Assembly: GCA_903926285.1 (NCBI GenBank)
Contig: CAIYIP010000414.1
Location: 1 to 5,266, forward strand
DNA length: 5,266 nucleotides
Direction of reading: 5' to 3'
DNA from: an uncultured Gammaproteobacteria bacterium
Lineage (GTDB): Bacteria > Pseudomonadota > Gammaproteobacteria > Pseudomonadales > Pseudohongiellaceae
Shown: in pieces, positions 1-5,266 of the stretch
Position numbering within the stretch: position 1 is the first letter of the stretch
Layout of the letters: the number at the start of each line of letters is the position of its first letter
Program-made: the position numbers and the translations under genes
The notes under the pieces: generated by a model
Database searches by the model: none
What the model saw: only the letters and a program-made list of their open reading frames with translations
What the model was told of the DNA's origin: nothing

Positions 1-214
1 ACCTTAACGGCTTCTTTGACGTGAACAGGACCCTATTGCTGATGTTGGTCATTTTTCATCAGAAATACAAGGTATTTAAGAAACACGACTTCACGATAGT
101 AGTCGCTGGCGCGGGCTACCGCGGGTGGTCACAAGTTATGCCTGACAAGCACGTCTACTTACGGTGATTTCAGCCTGGAATACTCGTGTCATGCCAGACA
201 ATTTCAGCACAAGA
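1..214. other. Stretch downstream of the GMC gene with no supported gene
   Basis: I see no gene start, tRNA, terminator or repeat here that I can support. On the minus strand, downstream of the dehydrogenase, stops occur in all frames within short distances, so no further subunit such as a cytochrome c begins here. On the plus strand one frame is open from the left edge to a TGA at 165-167, which could be either chance or the tail of a gene converging from the left. No GC-rich hairpin with a T-run follows the dehydrogenase stop. Confidence 0.4.
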
Positions 215-1936
215 TCAGGCAGTGCGGGTGTCCCAGTTATCAGCCAGATGTTGTGCCGTCCTCCAAGCCAGAGCCTGCAGCGTCTGGGTAGGATTACGCG
301 CACCTGCGGTACCCATCACCGAGCCGCCAATCAGACCCAGATTCGGCGCGTCGTGCACAAAACCAAAAGCATCGACAACACTGGTGTCGGGATTCAGCCC
401 CATACGTGTGCCGCCATGCGCGTGAGTCGACAAGGCTGGGCCATTACCACCCTGCCCGCCTGTCACTTCAATTGCACCTGCAGCGCGAAACCACTCGATC
501 ATCTTGCCAGCGGCATGCGCGGCGGCGAGGGGTTCATTCGGTTTGGGACCGGAGGTAATTCGTAGAACAGGATCGCCGAAAGGATCAGTGACATCGGGAT
601 CAAGATCGGCCCAGGTGTTGTTGTACGGCAATGTGGTGGTCTGCACGTAGGCTGAAGTCCAGCGGCCCGCGTTCTCACGAATGAAACTTTTCCATTCGCT
701 ACCCCAGCGCCGGCCGGTGCGACCAAAGGTATTCATGCCGGCGGCACCGATAGGATGCTTTTCGGTGTACGCATGCAAACTGGCGCCGCCGATGAAACCC
801 ATACCGCTATGATCAAAATTATCATCCGCCCAATCGTCCACCATGACGCCCTGTGCAATCGCGCCGTACCAGATGTTGAGGTCGAACGGGAACAGGGCTG
901 ACACGCCTACCCCGGCCTGGGCATCCCAATGACCGAAGTAGTGCCGGCCCACCTGCCCGCGATTGTTGCCGAGCCCGTCTGGATGGAAGGGTGAGCGCGA
1001 CAGCAACAGCATGCGAATGTTTTCATAGGTGTAGCAGCCGAGCAGTACTGCGCGTGCGGGTTGAAAATAAGTTTCACCATCGCGCAAATAGGTAACTCCT
1101 GTGACCTTGCCAGTGTTGTCACATTCAATGCGGCGCACGTTGGCGTTGTCCACCACGCTGAGATTGCCCGTGGCCTGCGCTTTAGGAATAGTCGTCACGT
1201 CCGTCGAACTCTTCGCACGAATGTGACAACCACCGCGATCACAGTAACCGTGAAATGCACAACCGGGCCGGCCTTCATAGGGCTGCGAATTGATCGCTGC
1301 GGGACCGCGGTATGGATGGAAACCAATATCCTTCGCCGTCTGCGTCATGAGATCAAGATAGTCGCATGAGCGCAGCGGCGGCATCGGATATTCACGCTGG
1401 CGCGGACCTTCGAAAATATTGCCGGCAGGATCAATGCGGCCCTGAATATTGCCTGCTTTGCCGCTGACCCCTACTTCGTATTCGATGCTGTCGTAGTACG
1501 GTTCCATCTCATTGTAGGAGACTGGCCAGTCTTCAACCGTACTGCCTTCGGGCAGATAACCAGCGCCGTAACGCTCGATGGTTGAACTGTGGATGCGGAA
1601 ATCCCAAGGATTGAGGCGCCAGCTTTGGGCGTGGTAGTGGATCGAAGTGCCACCAACTGCATTCATCATCGGATGGCGCGCAGCCTGGCGTGCAACCTGG
1701 TCGGGAGTGTTGCGGAACGTCGGAACTTCCCTGCCGACCTTGTTGCCGGTAGTGACCAACGCGCGCACATTGTTGTGGATTTCATCGGCCTTGTAATCCT
1801 GCGCAGGATTCATCCAGGTGCCGGCTTCAAGACCAATTACCTGCAGCCCTGCGCGTGTAAGTGGTAATACTGCGACACCACCAGCTGCGCCAAGACCCAC
1901 GACCACAACATCGGTTTCAGGTAGATTAATGGCCAT
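215..1936 (-). CDS. GMC-family FAD-dependent oxidoreductase, dehydrogenase large subunit
   Basis: A 573-residue flavoprotein of the gluconate/fructose/FAD-glucose dehydrogenase branch of the GMC family, predicted to oxidise a sugar, sugar acid or alcohol in the periplasm. Seen: an N-terminal Rossmann FAD motif VVVVGLGAAGG (10-20) ending in Glu37-Ala-Gly; the flavin-contact block AVGGTSIHYHAQSWRLNPWDF (93-113); a cysteine cluster at 226, 232 and 237; and a C-terminal catalytic region, HAHGGTRMG (505-513) with likely base His505 and NPTQTLQALA (548-557) with partner Asn548. There is no signal peptide, consistent with export together with the Tat-bearing subunit encoded just upstream. The ATG at 1936 is chosen because GGAGAAG lies at ideal distance and the protein then begins, as in relatives, a few residues before the FAD motif. 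The frame stays open to an ATG at 2023, but that would add 29 atypical residues over the neighbour's coding sequence. Substrate and electron acceptor cannot be deduced; no cytochrome c gene follows. Confidence 0.94.
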   Translation of the reverse strand: MAINLPETDVVVVGLGAAGGVAVLPLTRAGLQVIGLEAGTWMNPAQDYKADEIHNNVRALVTTGNKVGREVPTFRNTPDQVARQAARHPMMNAVGGTSIHYHAQSWRLNPWDFRIHSSTIERYGAGYLPEGSTVEDWPVSYNEMEPYYDSIEYEVGVSGKAGNIQGRIDPAGNIFEGPRQREYPMPPLRSCDYLDLMTQTAKDIGFHPYRGPAAINSQPYEGRPGCAFHGYCDRGGCHIRAKSSTDVTTIPKAQATGNLSVVDNANVRRIECDNTGKVTGVTYLRDGETYFQPARAVLLGCYTYENIRMLLLSRSPFHPDGLGNNRGQVGRHYFGHWDAQAGVGVSALFPFDLNIWYGAIAQGVMVDDWADDNFDHSGMGFIGGASLHAYTEKHPIGAAGMNTFGRTGRRWGSEWKSFIRENAGRWTSAYVQTTTLPYNNTWADLDPDVTDPFGDPVLRITSGPKPNEPLAAAHAAGKMIEWFRAAGAIEVTGGQGGNGPALSTHAHGGTRMGLNPDTSVVDAFGFVHDAPNLGLIGGSVMGTAGARNPTQTLQALAWRTAQHLADNWDTRTA

Positions 1937-2594
1937 CGTGTTCTTCTCCATAGGCAGATGTATGCAAAGCCGGCAAACGGCCACCCATCTGCTGCATCTC
2001 TGCGGTGCTGCCGAGCACGGCACCGGGGTAGCCGATAAGATCCCAGCCCGCGTAATTCGCGTTGCCGCCGTAATACGGATCGCTGAACATACCTTCGAGC
2101 GTTAGCCGGTGCAGGCGATTGAAGACCTGCTGTGCATTGGCGAAATTTTCGAGAGTGCCCGCTTCCATCGCCAGCATGAGTTCATCCTGTTGGCTCTCGG
2201 TCAGTTGGGCAAAGCCCTGATTGAAGCGTGATGAAGCAGCAGCATCGAGACTCTGCAGACCTGCGGTTACAAGGGCAACCTCAGCCTGGTTCCACTCAGC
2301 AAGACTGCGATTGATGTAGGCAACAACACCGCAATCAGCAGCGGCGGGACCATTGGCATCGGCAGGCACAACGCGATTGCTGAACGCGGCAAGCGTAACT
2401 GCAATACCGGTGTCGAGGACCGCCGGTGGCCCTGGTGCGGGCAAGGAACAGGATGAGGTAGCGATCAATGGCAGCAGGCTGGCTGACCCCGCCGAGATTC
2501 CTGTCTGCAACAAGCTACGTCTGCTGATGGTGGTTGGTGTGTTGGTTGTGTCTGAAACACCCGCATCCAGTGCAGGCTTGTTTTTGTAGTTCAC
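1926..2594 (-). CDS. Gluconate 2-dehydrogenase subunit 3-family protein, Tat-exported small subunit
   Basis: A 222-residue small subunit expected to pair with the GMC dehydrogenase encoded next. Seen: a twin-arginine signal, SRRSLLQ at 24-30, followed by a hydrophobic stretch to about residue 47, then a Pro/Ala-rich segment. The subunit 3 hallmarks follow: NRVVPADANGPAAADCGV (73-90), a helical middle region containing GLQSLDAAASSRFNQGFAQL, and the near-invariant block TLEGMFSDPYYGGNANYAGW (165-184) continuing into DLIGYPG. Family knowledge: this subunit carries the Tat signal and takes the signal-less, FAD-loaded large subunit with it to the periplasm. The start must be the GTG at 2594: it has a G-rich ribosome site five bases upstream and no ATG lies between it and the Tat motif. 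Cys49 follows the hydrophobic stretch but has Thr at -3, a poor lipobox, so lipidation is doubtful. The last 11 nt overlap the large subunit gene, indicating translational coupling. Substrate unknown. Confidence 0.92.
   Translation of the reverse strand: MNYKNKPALDAGVSDTTNTPTTISRRSLLQTGISAGSASLLPLIATSSCSLPAPGPPAVLDTGIAVTLAAFSNRVVPADANGPAAADCGVVAYINRSLAEWNQAEVALVTAGLQSLDAAASSRFNQGFAQLTESQQDELMLAMEAGTLENFANAQQVFNRLHRLTLEGMFSDPYYGGNANYAGWDLIGYPGAVLGSTAEMQQMGGRLPALHTSAYGEEHDGH
1943..1949 (-). promoter_or_regulatory. Ribosome binding site deciding the GMC dehydrogenase start
   Basis: On the minus strand GGAGAAG lies here, with nine bases between GGAG and the ATG at 1936. It sits inside the last codons of the small subunit gene, whose TAA stop (1928-1926) falls after the downstream start. 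Ribosomes finishing the small subunit are therefore placed to initiate the large one, which suits a two-subunit complex. This site is the main reason for preferring the 573-residue start over the upstream in-frame ATGs. Confidence 0.75.
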
Positions 2595-2599
2595 TGATT

Positions 2600-2605
2600 C
2601 CCCCC
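2600..2605 (-). promoter_or_regulatory. G-rich ribosome binding site for the GTG-started small subunit
   Basis: The 15-nt gap between the cyclase stop (TAA, 2612-2610) and the GTG at 2594 holds, on the minus strand, a run of six G residues followed by AATCA and then GTG. It can pair, partly by wobble, with the CCUCC end of 16S rRNA at five-base spacing. It is the only candidate site for this start. The run of six identical bases sits before the start codon, so a length change would alter translation strength but not reading frame. Confidence 0.55.
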
Positions 2606-2609
2606 GGGA

Positions 2610-3605
2610 TTAACCGACTATCTGGTTGCGGCCCGCGTGTTTAGCTTTGTGAAGATTGGCATCTGCCCTGTCCATGAGTGTTTCGATCGTGTCGTTTTCC
2701 ATAGCCTGTGCCATGCCAATGCTCATGGTCGGCACAAAATCAGGAAACAGCGCAGACCAGTCATACTGGCGCATATTCTGGCACAGGCGATCCACCTGCA
2801 GTTTGGATTTTTCCAAAGGTGTATTCTGGAACAGGATTACAAATTCATCACCGCCGATCCTGGCCGTGAAATCGGTACCACGCGCGGCGTCACTCATCAG
2901 CTTGGCAATCTGACGCAAGGCATGGTCACCCCCCTGGTGTGAGTAGCGGTCATTAATCAACTTGAAGTTATCCATGTCGATAAAAACAAGCGTGAAGGGC
3001 TCACCATAACGTGTTGCGCGTTGCAGCAGCTGTTCGGACTGCTCGCTGAAAAAGCGGCGGTTGTACAAGCCAGTCAACTCGTCACGAATACTTAACTCGT
3101 GCATGTTGTGCAGCATGCTGTGAAGCTTTTTGAGTGCACCCTGGGTATTTGCCATCAGCTCGCCGATTTCATCGCTGTAGCCTTCAGGCAGGTTGGGCAA
3201 ATGGTCATGCACGGTGAAATTGTGCATCGCCTTGCTAATGGCGTTTACGGGTTCGGCATAGGCGATCAGTGCAATGACTGTAGAGGCCGAACCAATCAAG
3301 GCAGTGATCAGCACAATACTGAAAGTAGTCAGTACCTCGGCAGTGAGTTCGACACTCATGAGGATATAAACCAGAAGGGCAAGCATTGGCAACTGGGTGC
3401 CAAGAAAAGAGAACATGAAGATGCGCACTGCGGTGTTTTTCGGACCTGGCAATTTCGACGCCAGATTGTAGAAAGGCAGCCTTACCTTTTCTGGCCGTGC
3501 TTCTGGCCGTGCTTCTGGCCGTGCTTCTGGCTGGGCCGGTTGAATAAGCTGCTCTGTTCCCTGCTTGCTTATATGTGTTACAGAATCAGTATTGTTCCCG
3601 TGCAT
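2610..3605 (-). CDS. Membrane-anchored diguanylate cyclase (GGDEF domain)
   Basis: A 331-residue predicted enzyme making cyclic di-GMP from two GTP at the inner membrane. Seen, in order: a polar N-terminus with a three-and-a-half-fold PEAR repeat (residues 26-39); two membrane helices (about 60-83 and 92-116) joined by a very short loop, so there is almost no periplasmic sensor; a linker (about 117-170) that looks like a HAMP or signalling helix; then the GGDEF domain from DELTGLYNRR (175-184). Metal-binding Asp210 sits in FIDMDNFKLIND, and the active-site loop is an unaltered GGDEF at 251-255. An RxxD product-inhibition site (RGTD, 242-245) lies exactly five residues before GGDEF, so catalysis with feedback control is expected. 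No EAL or HD-GYP domain follows. The ATG is preceded by only a weak ribosome site. It is separated from oadB by 134 nt but from the next gene by only 15 nt, so it probably heads the dehydrogenase operon. The signal sensed cannot be told from sequence. Confidence 0.93.
   Translation of the reverse strand: MHGNNTDSVTHISKQGTEQLIQPAQPEARPEARPEARPEKVRLPFYNLASKLPGPKNTAVRIFMFSFLGTQLPMLALLVYILMSVELTAEVLTTFSIVLITALIGSASTVIALIAYAEPVNAISKAMHNFTVHDHLPNLPEGYSDEIGELMANTQGALKKLHSMLHNMHELSIRDELTGLYNRRFFSEQSEQLLQRATRYGEPFTLVFIDMDNFKLINDRYSHQGGDHALRQIAKLMSDAARGTDFTARIGGDEFVILFQNTPLEKSKLQVDRLCQNMRQYDWSALFPDFVPTMSIGMAQAMENDTIETLMDRADANLHKAKHAGRNQIVG
3489..3536 (-). repeat. 12-bp tandem repeat inside the cyclase gene
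   Basis: Written on the plus strand, TTCTGGCCGTGC occurs three times without change (3489-3500, 3501-3512, 3513-3524), followed by a fourth copy with two mismatches (3525-3536). Because 12 is a multiple of three, each unit encodes four residues, read as Pro-Glu-Ala-Arg on the minus strand. It lies in the cytoplasmic N-terminal tail before the first membrane helix. Such in-frame arrays change copy number by replication slippage without breaking the gene. Perfect identity of three copies suggests recent expansion. Confidence 0.95.
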
Positions 3606-3658
3606 GAGGACTTATTGTTCCTGTTTGCTGCCGTGTCTATATGATCATGCAATTGATA

Positions 3659-3664
3659 CTTATA
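3659..3664 (-). promoter_or_regulatory. Possible -10 element of a promoter for the cyclase-dehydrogenase genes
   Basis: The 134-nt gap between oadB and the cyclase gene becomes markedly AT-rich at about 3636-3679, unlike its surroundings. On the minus strand TATAAG here matches the sigma-70 -10 consensus at five of six positions and would give a leader of roughly 45-50 nt before the ATG at 3605. No convincing -35 hexamer lies at the right distance. The gap as a whole is the best place for an independent promoter; this exact hexamer is a weak guess. Short palindromes nearby (ATGATCAT at 3641-3648) could be operator sites but match no regulator I recognise. Confidence 0.25.
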
Positions 3665-3739
3665 TACAAATATTGTTTTGCCGTTAGCGATACTTTTCAC
3701 GTTCCGGCAAGACTTGTCAGATCAGGCAATAAGCAGGTT

Positions 3740-4909
3740 TCAATGGGGGATATACGACAGCATGACGCCAGCTGCCACGGCTGACCCAATGACGCCCGCA
3801 ACATTCGGCCCCATGGCATGCATCAGCAGGAAATTCTGGTGGTCGGCTTCGAGTCCAAGTTTATTGGCAACACGCGCTGCCATTGGCACGGCAGAGACTC
3901 CAGCTGCGCCGATGAGCGGGTTGATAGGATCAGTACTGAAGCGGTTCATCAATTTCGCCATCAGCACTCCACCAGCCGTACCTACACCGAACGCAATTAC
4001 GCCCAGCACCAGAATGCCGAGTGTTTCAACATTCAGGAAAGCGTCTGAACTGAGTTTGGAACCCACGCCCAGCCCAAGGAAAATTGTGGTTATGTTGATC
4101 AACGCATTCTGGGCGGTATCACTGAGTCGATCCACGACGCCGCACTCCCGCATCAGATTGCCAAAACAGAACATGCCAAGCAACGGTGCAGAACTTGGCA
4201 AAAACATGGCCACCAGAATCAACAATATCAAGGGAAATATGATCTTTTCGGTTTTCGATACCACGCGTAATTGCACCATTCTTATCTTGCGCTCTTCCGG
4301 TGTGGTGAGCCAGCGCATGATGGGAGGTTGAATCACCGGGACCAATGCCATGTAGGAATAGGCAGCCACGGCGATCGCGCCAAGCAGATCGGGCGCAAGC
4401 CGTGTTGCAACGAAAATCGCTGTTGGTCCATCAGCACCGCCGATGATGCCAATGGCACCGGCATCCGCCAGCGTGAAATCCATAACACCAAGGTTAGTAA
4501 GCGCAACGGCACCGATCACAGTAGTAAATATTCCAAGCTGTGCAGCAGCACCCAGTAGCAGCGTTTTCGGATTGGCCAGCAGTGGACCAAAATCTGTCAT
4601 GGCCCCTATGCCCATGAAAATCACCAGTGGAAATATTCCAGATACGATACCACCCTGGTAAACGTAATAAAGCAGGCCGCCTGGTTCCATCACATGCCCT
4701 GTTGCATCCAGTATGGGCTCGGCAAGAAAACCACCACCGGGAACATTCACGAGTACTGCGCCCATGCCGATTGGCAACAGCAGCAAGGGCTCGAAACCGC
4801 GCTTTATCGCGAGATAAATTAACAACAGCCCGACCAGTGCCATCACCGCTTGCCCGGGTTCGAGCTGATATATGCCCGTATCCCGGTACAAATTAAGCAG
4901 ACTTTCCAT
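3740..4909 (-). CDS. oadB: Na+-translocating oxaloacetate decarboxylase beta subunit
   Basis: A 389-residue, strongly hydrophobic protein that decarboxylates carboxybiotin on the alpha subunit and couples this to Na+ export across the inner membrane. Seen: many membrane segments (for example about residues 21-37, 88-105, 117-137, 174-196, 222-247, 297-318 and 368-386). The family signature GGADGPTAIF lies at 157-166, with Asp160 matching the essential Asp203 of Klebsiella OadB and Tyr186 at the spacing expected for its Tyr229. A second conserved block, NPLIGAAGVSAVPMAARV, lies at 330-347, and HAMGPNVAGVIGSAV, containing the conserved Asn369 of the last helix, at 364-378. All key motifs look intact. 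It is somewhat shorter than the Klebsiella protein (about 430 residues) but within the family range. The ATG start is the first good one after the oadA stop; its ribosome site is weak (AGAAG), so coupling to oadA translation is plausible. The beta subunits of oxaloacetate, methylmalonyl-CoA and glutaconyl-CoA decarboxylases are very similar; substrate is assigned from the OadA-like neighbour. Confidence 0.93.
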   Translation of the reverse strand: MESLLNLYRDTGIYQLEPGQAVMALVGLLLIYLAIKRGFEPLLLLPIGMGAVLVNVPGGGFLAEPILDATGHVMEPGGLLYYVYQGGIVSGIFPLVIFMGIGAMTDFGPLLANPKTLLLGAAAQLGIFTTVIGAVALTNLGVMDFTLADAGAIGIIGGADGPTAIFVATRLAPDLLGAIAVAAYSYMALVPVIQPPIMRWLTTPEERKIRMVQLRVVSKTEKIIFPLILLILVAMFLPSSAPLLGMFCFGNLMRECGVVDRLSDTAQNALINITTIFLGLGVGSKLSSDAFLNVETLGILVLGVIAFGVGTAGGVLMAKLMNRFSTDPINPLIGAAGVSAVPMAARVANKLGLEADHQNFLLMHAMGPNVAGVIGSAVAAGVMLSYIPH

Positions 4910-4937
4910 ATTGAGACTTCTTGTCAGTAAGTGGATT

Positions 4938-5266
4938 TCAACCGATGGTCAGCAGTTCGTCACCAACGGCAACAGAGTTACCTTCAGCAACACTTACGCT
5001 GTGAATAAGGCCTGCTCTTGGAGCCCTGAGTTCGGTTTCCATTTTCATGGCCTCCATGATGATCAGGATCTGACCTTCAGCAACTGTTTCACCTACCTTG
5101 ACGAGCACCGTGAAAATGTTGCCCGCGAGCGGCGAGCGGAACGGTTCTGCCTTCGCTGCTACTGACGCCGGCTTGGCAACGACTGCTGGAGCTGTGGCAG
5201 CTATCTGGCTGATCTCTCCACCTTCACTGACTTGCACTACGTAGGATTGACCGTTGACGTTAACGG
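4938..5266 (-). CDS. oadA: Oxaloacetate decarboxylase alpha subunit, C-terminal biotin carrier domain (5' part outside window)
   Basis: Seen: an open frame enters from the right edge and ends at TGA, giving 108 complete residues. It starts with a VNVNGQSYVVQVSEGGE segment typical of the stretch before the carrier domain, then has an Ala/Pro-rich flexible linker (ATAPAVVAKPASVAAKAEP), then a biotinyl domain with the EAMKMET motif. The biotinylated lysine is encoded at 5043-5045, 34 residues before the C-terminus, the usual distance. Family knowledge: the alpha subunit transfers carboxyl from oxaloacetate to biotin in the cytoplasm, and the swinging carrier domain delivers it to the beta subunit. 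The first Val of VQVSEGG is a GTG, but the frame stays open upstream, so this is not the start. oadB follows after 28 nt, supporting an oad operon. Alternative: a separate small carrier protein of a methylmalonyl-CoA or glutaconyl-CoA decarboxylase. The upstream sequence needed to exclude this is missing, but the segment style favours OadA. Confidence 0.88.
   Translation of the reverse strand, partial: VNVNGQSYVVQVSEGGEISQIAATAPAVVAKPASVAAKAEPFRSPLAGNIFTVLVKVGETVAEGQILIIMEAMKMETELRAPRAGLIHSVSVAEGNSVAVGDELLTIG

Noticed and set aside
164..565. Plus-strand open frame of 133 codons at the left end.
   Set aside because: Nearly all of it lies opposite the C-terminal catalytic region of the GMC gene, and its product shows no recognisable domain.
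1937..2023. Longer GMC start at 2023 giving a 602-residue protein.
   Set aside because: The extra 29 residues overlap the small subunit coding sequence, contain no signal peptide, and precede a far better start with GGAGAAG at 1936.
2370..2450. Cys49 of the small subunit as a lipoprotein attachment site.
   Set aside because: The preceding residues are Thr-Ser-Ser, without the Leu or similar residue expected at -3, so a lipobox cannot be supported.
2637..2942. Plus-strand open frames opposite the GGDEF catalytic region.
   Set aside because: The opposite strand encodes the conserved GGDEF domain with intact motifs, so these are shadows.
3099..3644. Plus-strand open frame of 181 codons opposite the cyclase gene.
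   Set aside because: It mirrors the conserved GGDEF gene and translates the 12-bp repeat as FWPC units; no family features are visible.
3678..3710. Inverted repeat TTGCCG/CGGCAA downstream of oadB as a transcription terminator.
   Set aside because: The stem is only six pairs with a loop of about 21 nt, and on the minus strand it is followed by AAACAATA rather than a T-run.
3678..4331. Plus-strand open frame of 217 codons opposite oadB.
   Set aside because: It is the complement of a clearly conserved oadB gene; the product has low-complexity Ser/Thr/Pro/Ala composition, no domain, and no good ribosome site.

Overview
The window shows moderate GC content and tightly packed genes, all on the minus strand, read from right to left. 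The protein families (a biotin-dependent Na+-pumping decarboxylase, a membrane GGDEF protein, and a Tat-exported GMC dehydrogenase with its small subunit) suggest a Gram-negative proteobacterium. A gammaproteobacterium, possibly aquatic or marine, is most likely. That assignment is inferred from gene content and protein style; no taxonomic marker gene is present.

Layout in transcription order. (1) 5266-4938: the 3' end of oadA, encoding the biotin carrier domain of the decarboxylase alpha subunit; it is cut by the window edge. (2) 4909-3740: oadB, the membrane Na+-translocating beta subunit, 28 nt after oadA. (3) 3739-3606: a 134-nt AT-rich gap, the only substantial intergenic space inside the gene block and the likely place for a new promoter. 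(4) 3605-2610: a diguanylate cyclase with two membrane helices, intact GGDEF and I-site motifs, and a 12-bp tandem repeat near its N-terminus. (5) 2594-1926: a gluconate 2-dehydrogenase subunit 3-family protein with a twin-arginine signal, GTG start, 15 nt after the cyclase. (6) 1936-215: a GMC-family FAD dehydrogenase large subunit whose start overlaps the previous gene by 11 nt. (7) 214-1: no gene that can be supported.

The genes form two functional blocks. OadA and OadB belong to a complex that decarboxylates oxaloacetate in the cytoplasm and uses the energy to export Na+; the gamma subunit would lie outside the window. The small subunit and GMC protein should form an exported two-subunit dehydrogenase oxidising a sugar, sugar acid or alcohol, with the small subunit carrying the Tat signal for both. 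No cytochrome c subunit is adjacent. The most unusual point is that a c-di-GMP synthase lies directly upstream of this dehydrogenase pair with operon-like spacing.

I found no CRISPR array, tRNA, rRNA, insertion sequence or clearly undescribed system. Apart from the cyclase-dehydrogenase linkage, the altered cysteine cluster and the coding minisatellite, these are recognisable families in ordinary arrangements.
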